DNA of 6,205 nt from Clostridiales bacterium UBA1758 (GTDB lineage: Bacteria > Bacillota > Clostridia > Oscillospirales > UBA1758): the NCBI GenBank assembly GCA_002315595.1, contig DCHG01000041.1, forward strand, positions 11,465 to 17,669. Direction: 5' to 3'. Below are positions 6,011-6,205 of the stretch, in pieces; the stretch's first letter is position 1; each line of letters begins with the position of its first letter. Below the pieces are notes generated by a model, which was not told the origin of the DNA, ran no database searches, and saw only the letters and a list, made by a program, of their open reading frames with translations. The position numbers and the translations under genes are program-made.

Positions 6011-6205
6011 TTACTGAGCATCAGCAACTTCTTCGATATCTGTAGCATCAGAAGCTACTGCATTTGCATCAGAAGCTGTGATAACTTCAGCACCTTCCTT
6101 AGCTTCAATAACAGCATCAGCCATCTTAGCAGTAATAAGCTTAACGGCTCTGATTGCATCATCGTTACCAGGAATGATGAAATCAAGCTCTTCTGGATCA
6201 CAGTT
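6011..6205 (-). CDS. rpsB: 30S ribosomal protein S2, C-terminal 64 residues (gene continues past the window)
   Basis: S2 is a structural protein of the small ribosomal subunit and is needed for S1 binding and translation initiation in many bacteria. The fragment opens with [21 protein letters not shown], the highly conserved end of the S2 core, then [14 protein letters not shown]. About 30 more residues form an acidic Ala/Asp/Glu tail (…[20 protein letters not shown]), common in clostridial S2. The reading frame is open at the window edge, so the gene is cut by the window, not broken. Two stops follow in tandem (TAA TAG). It lies 128 bases upstream of tsf, the standard order, and no promoter is seen between them, so the two are probably co-transcribed. 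Codon use is strongly GCT/GTT/GAA/TCT, unlike the tsf body and the other genes here. A 12-base direct repeat (6045-6056, 6066-6077) encodes ASDA twice. Confidence 0.94.
   Translation of the reverse strand, partial: NCDPEELDFIIPGNDDAIRAVKLITAKMADAVIEAKEGAEVITASDANAVASDATDIEEVADAQ

Larger units (their letters stand above)
5841..6205. other. Compositionally distinct segment with a sharp edge inside tsf
   Basis: My base counts give 15/42 G+C in the first tsf codons (5841-5882), 51/128 in the spacer (5883-6010) and 81/195 in the rpsB tail, about 40% overall. The next 120 bases counted inside tsf (5701-5820) give 68/120, about 57%. The rpsB tail has 14 Ala codons: ten GCT, three GCA, one GCC. The tsf body uses mostly GCC. 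The edge falls near codon 15, at the conserved REMTGAGMMD segment. It may be a recombination junction or a chimeric contig join. Confidence 0.6.

Overview
The window looks like a piece of a Gram-positive (Bacillota, probably class Clostridia) chromosome or metagenome-derived contig. This rests on strong GGAGG Shine-Dalgarno sites, one TTG start, AT-rich promoter gaps, an EF-Ts of clostridial type (305 aa, N-terminus MAAITASMVKELREMTGAGM) and several hairpin-plus-T terminators. No phage, IS, CRISPR or tRNA was found.

Layout, left to right. (1) 1-41: a short imperfect palindrome like the dispersed intergenic repeats common in clostridial genomes. (2) 116-1574, minus strand: a two-gene operon with a BadF/BadG-type sugar kinase followed 2 nt later by a small zinc-binding RNHCP-domain protein, ended by an intrinsic terminator. 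(3) 1575-1728: a dense divergent control region. It holds a 20-bp perfect palindrome that carries -10 hexamers on both strands, a 24-bp inverted repeat, a hairpin touching the kinase ribosome binding site, and a related sequence before the hydratase ribosome binding site. (4) 1729-4724, plus strand: an operon of an aconitase-superfamily hydratase (YbhJ-like, TTG start) and a xylose-isomerase-like TIM-barrel sugar isomerase/epimerase, ended by an intrinsic terminator. (5) 4919-6205, minus strand: the 3' end of rpsB (ribosomal protein S2), complete tsf (EF-Ts) and its terminator, convergent with (4).

How the genes may work together: kinase, hydratase and isomerase are the enzyme types expected for breakdown of a sugar or sugar acid, and the shared divergent control region suggests joint regulation. 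The substrate cannot be read from the sequence. The hydratase keeps the three iron-sulfur cysteines, DSHT and the Ser/Arg active-site elements of aconitase. It lacks the canonical Asp-His (CDH) motif, so it is unlikely to be ordinary citrate aconitase.

The most notable anomaly is at the right end. From about position 5840 rightward (the first ~14 codons of tsf, the rpsB-tsf spacer and the rpsB tail), GC is about 40% and codons are GCT/TCT/ACA/GTT type. The rest of tsf is about 57% GC in the stretch counted (5701-5820) and is dominated by GCC/GGC/TCC/ACC. The break lies inside a conserved gene and marks either a homologous-recombination junction or a chimeric assembly join.
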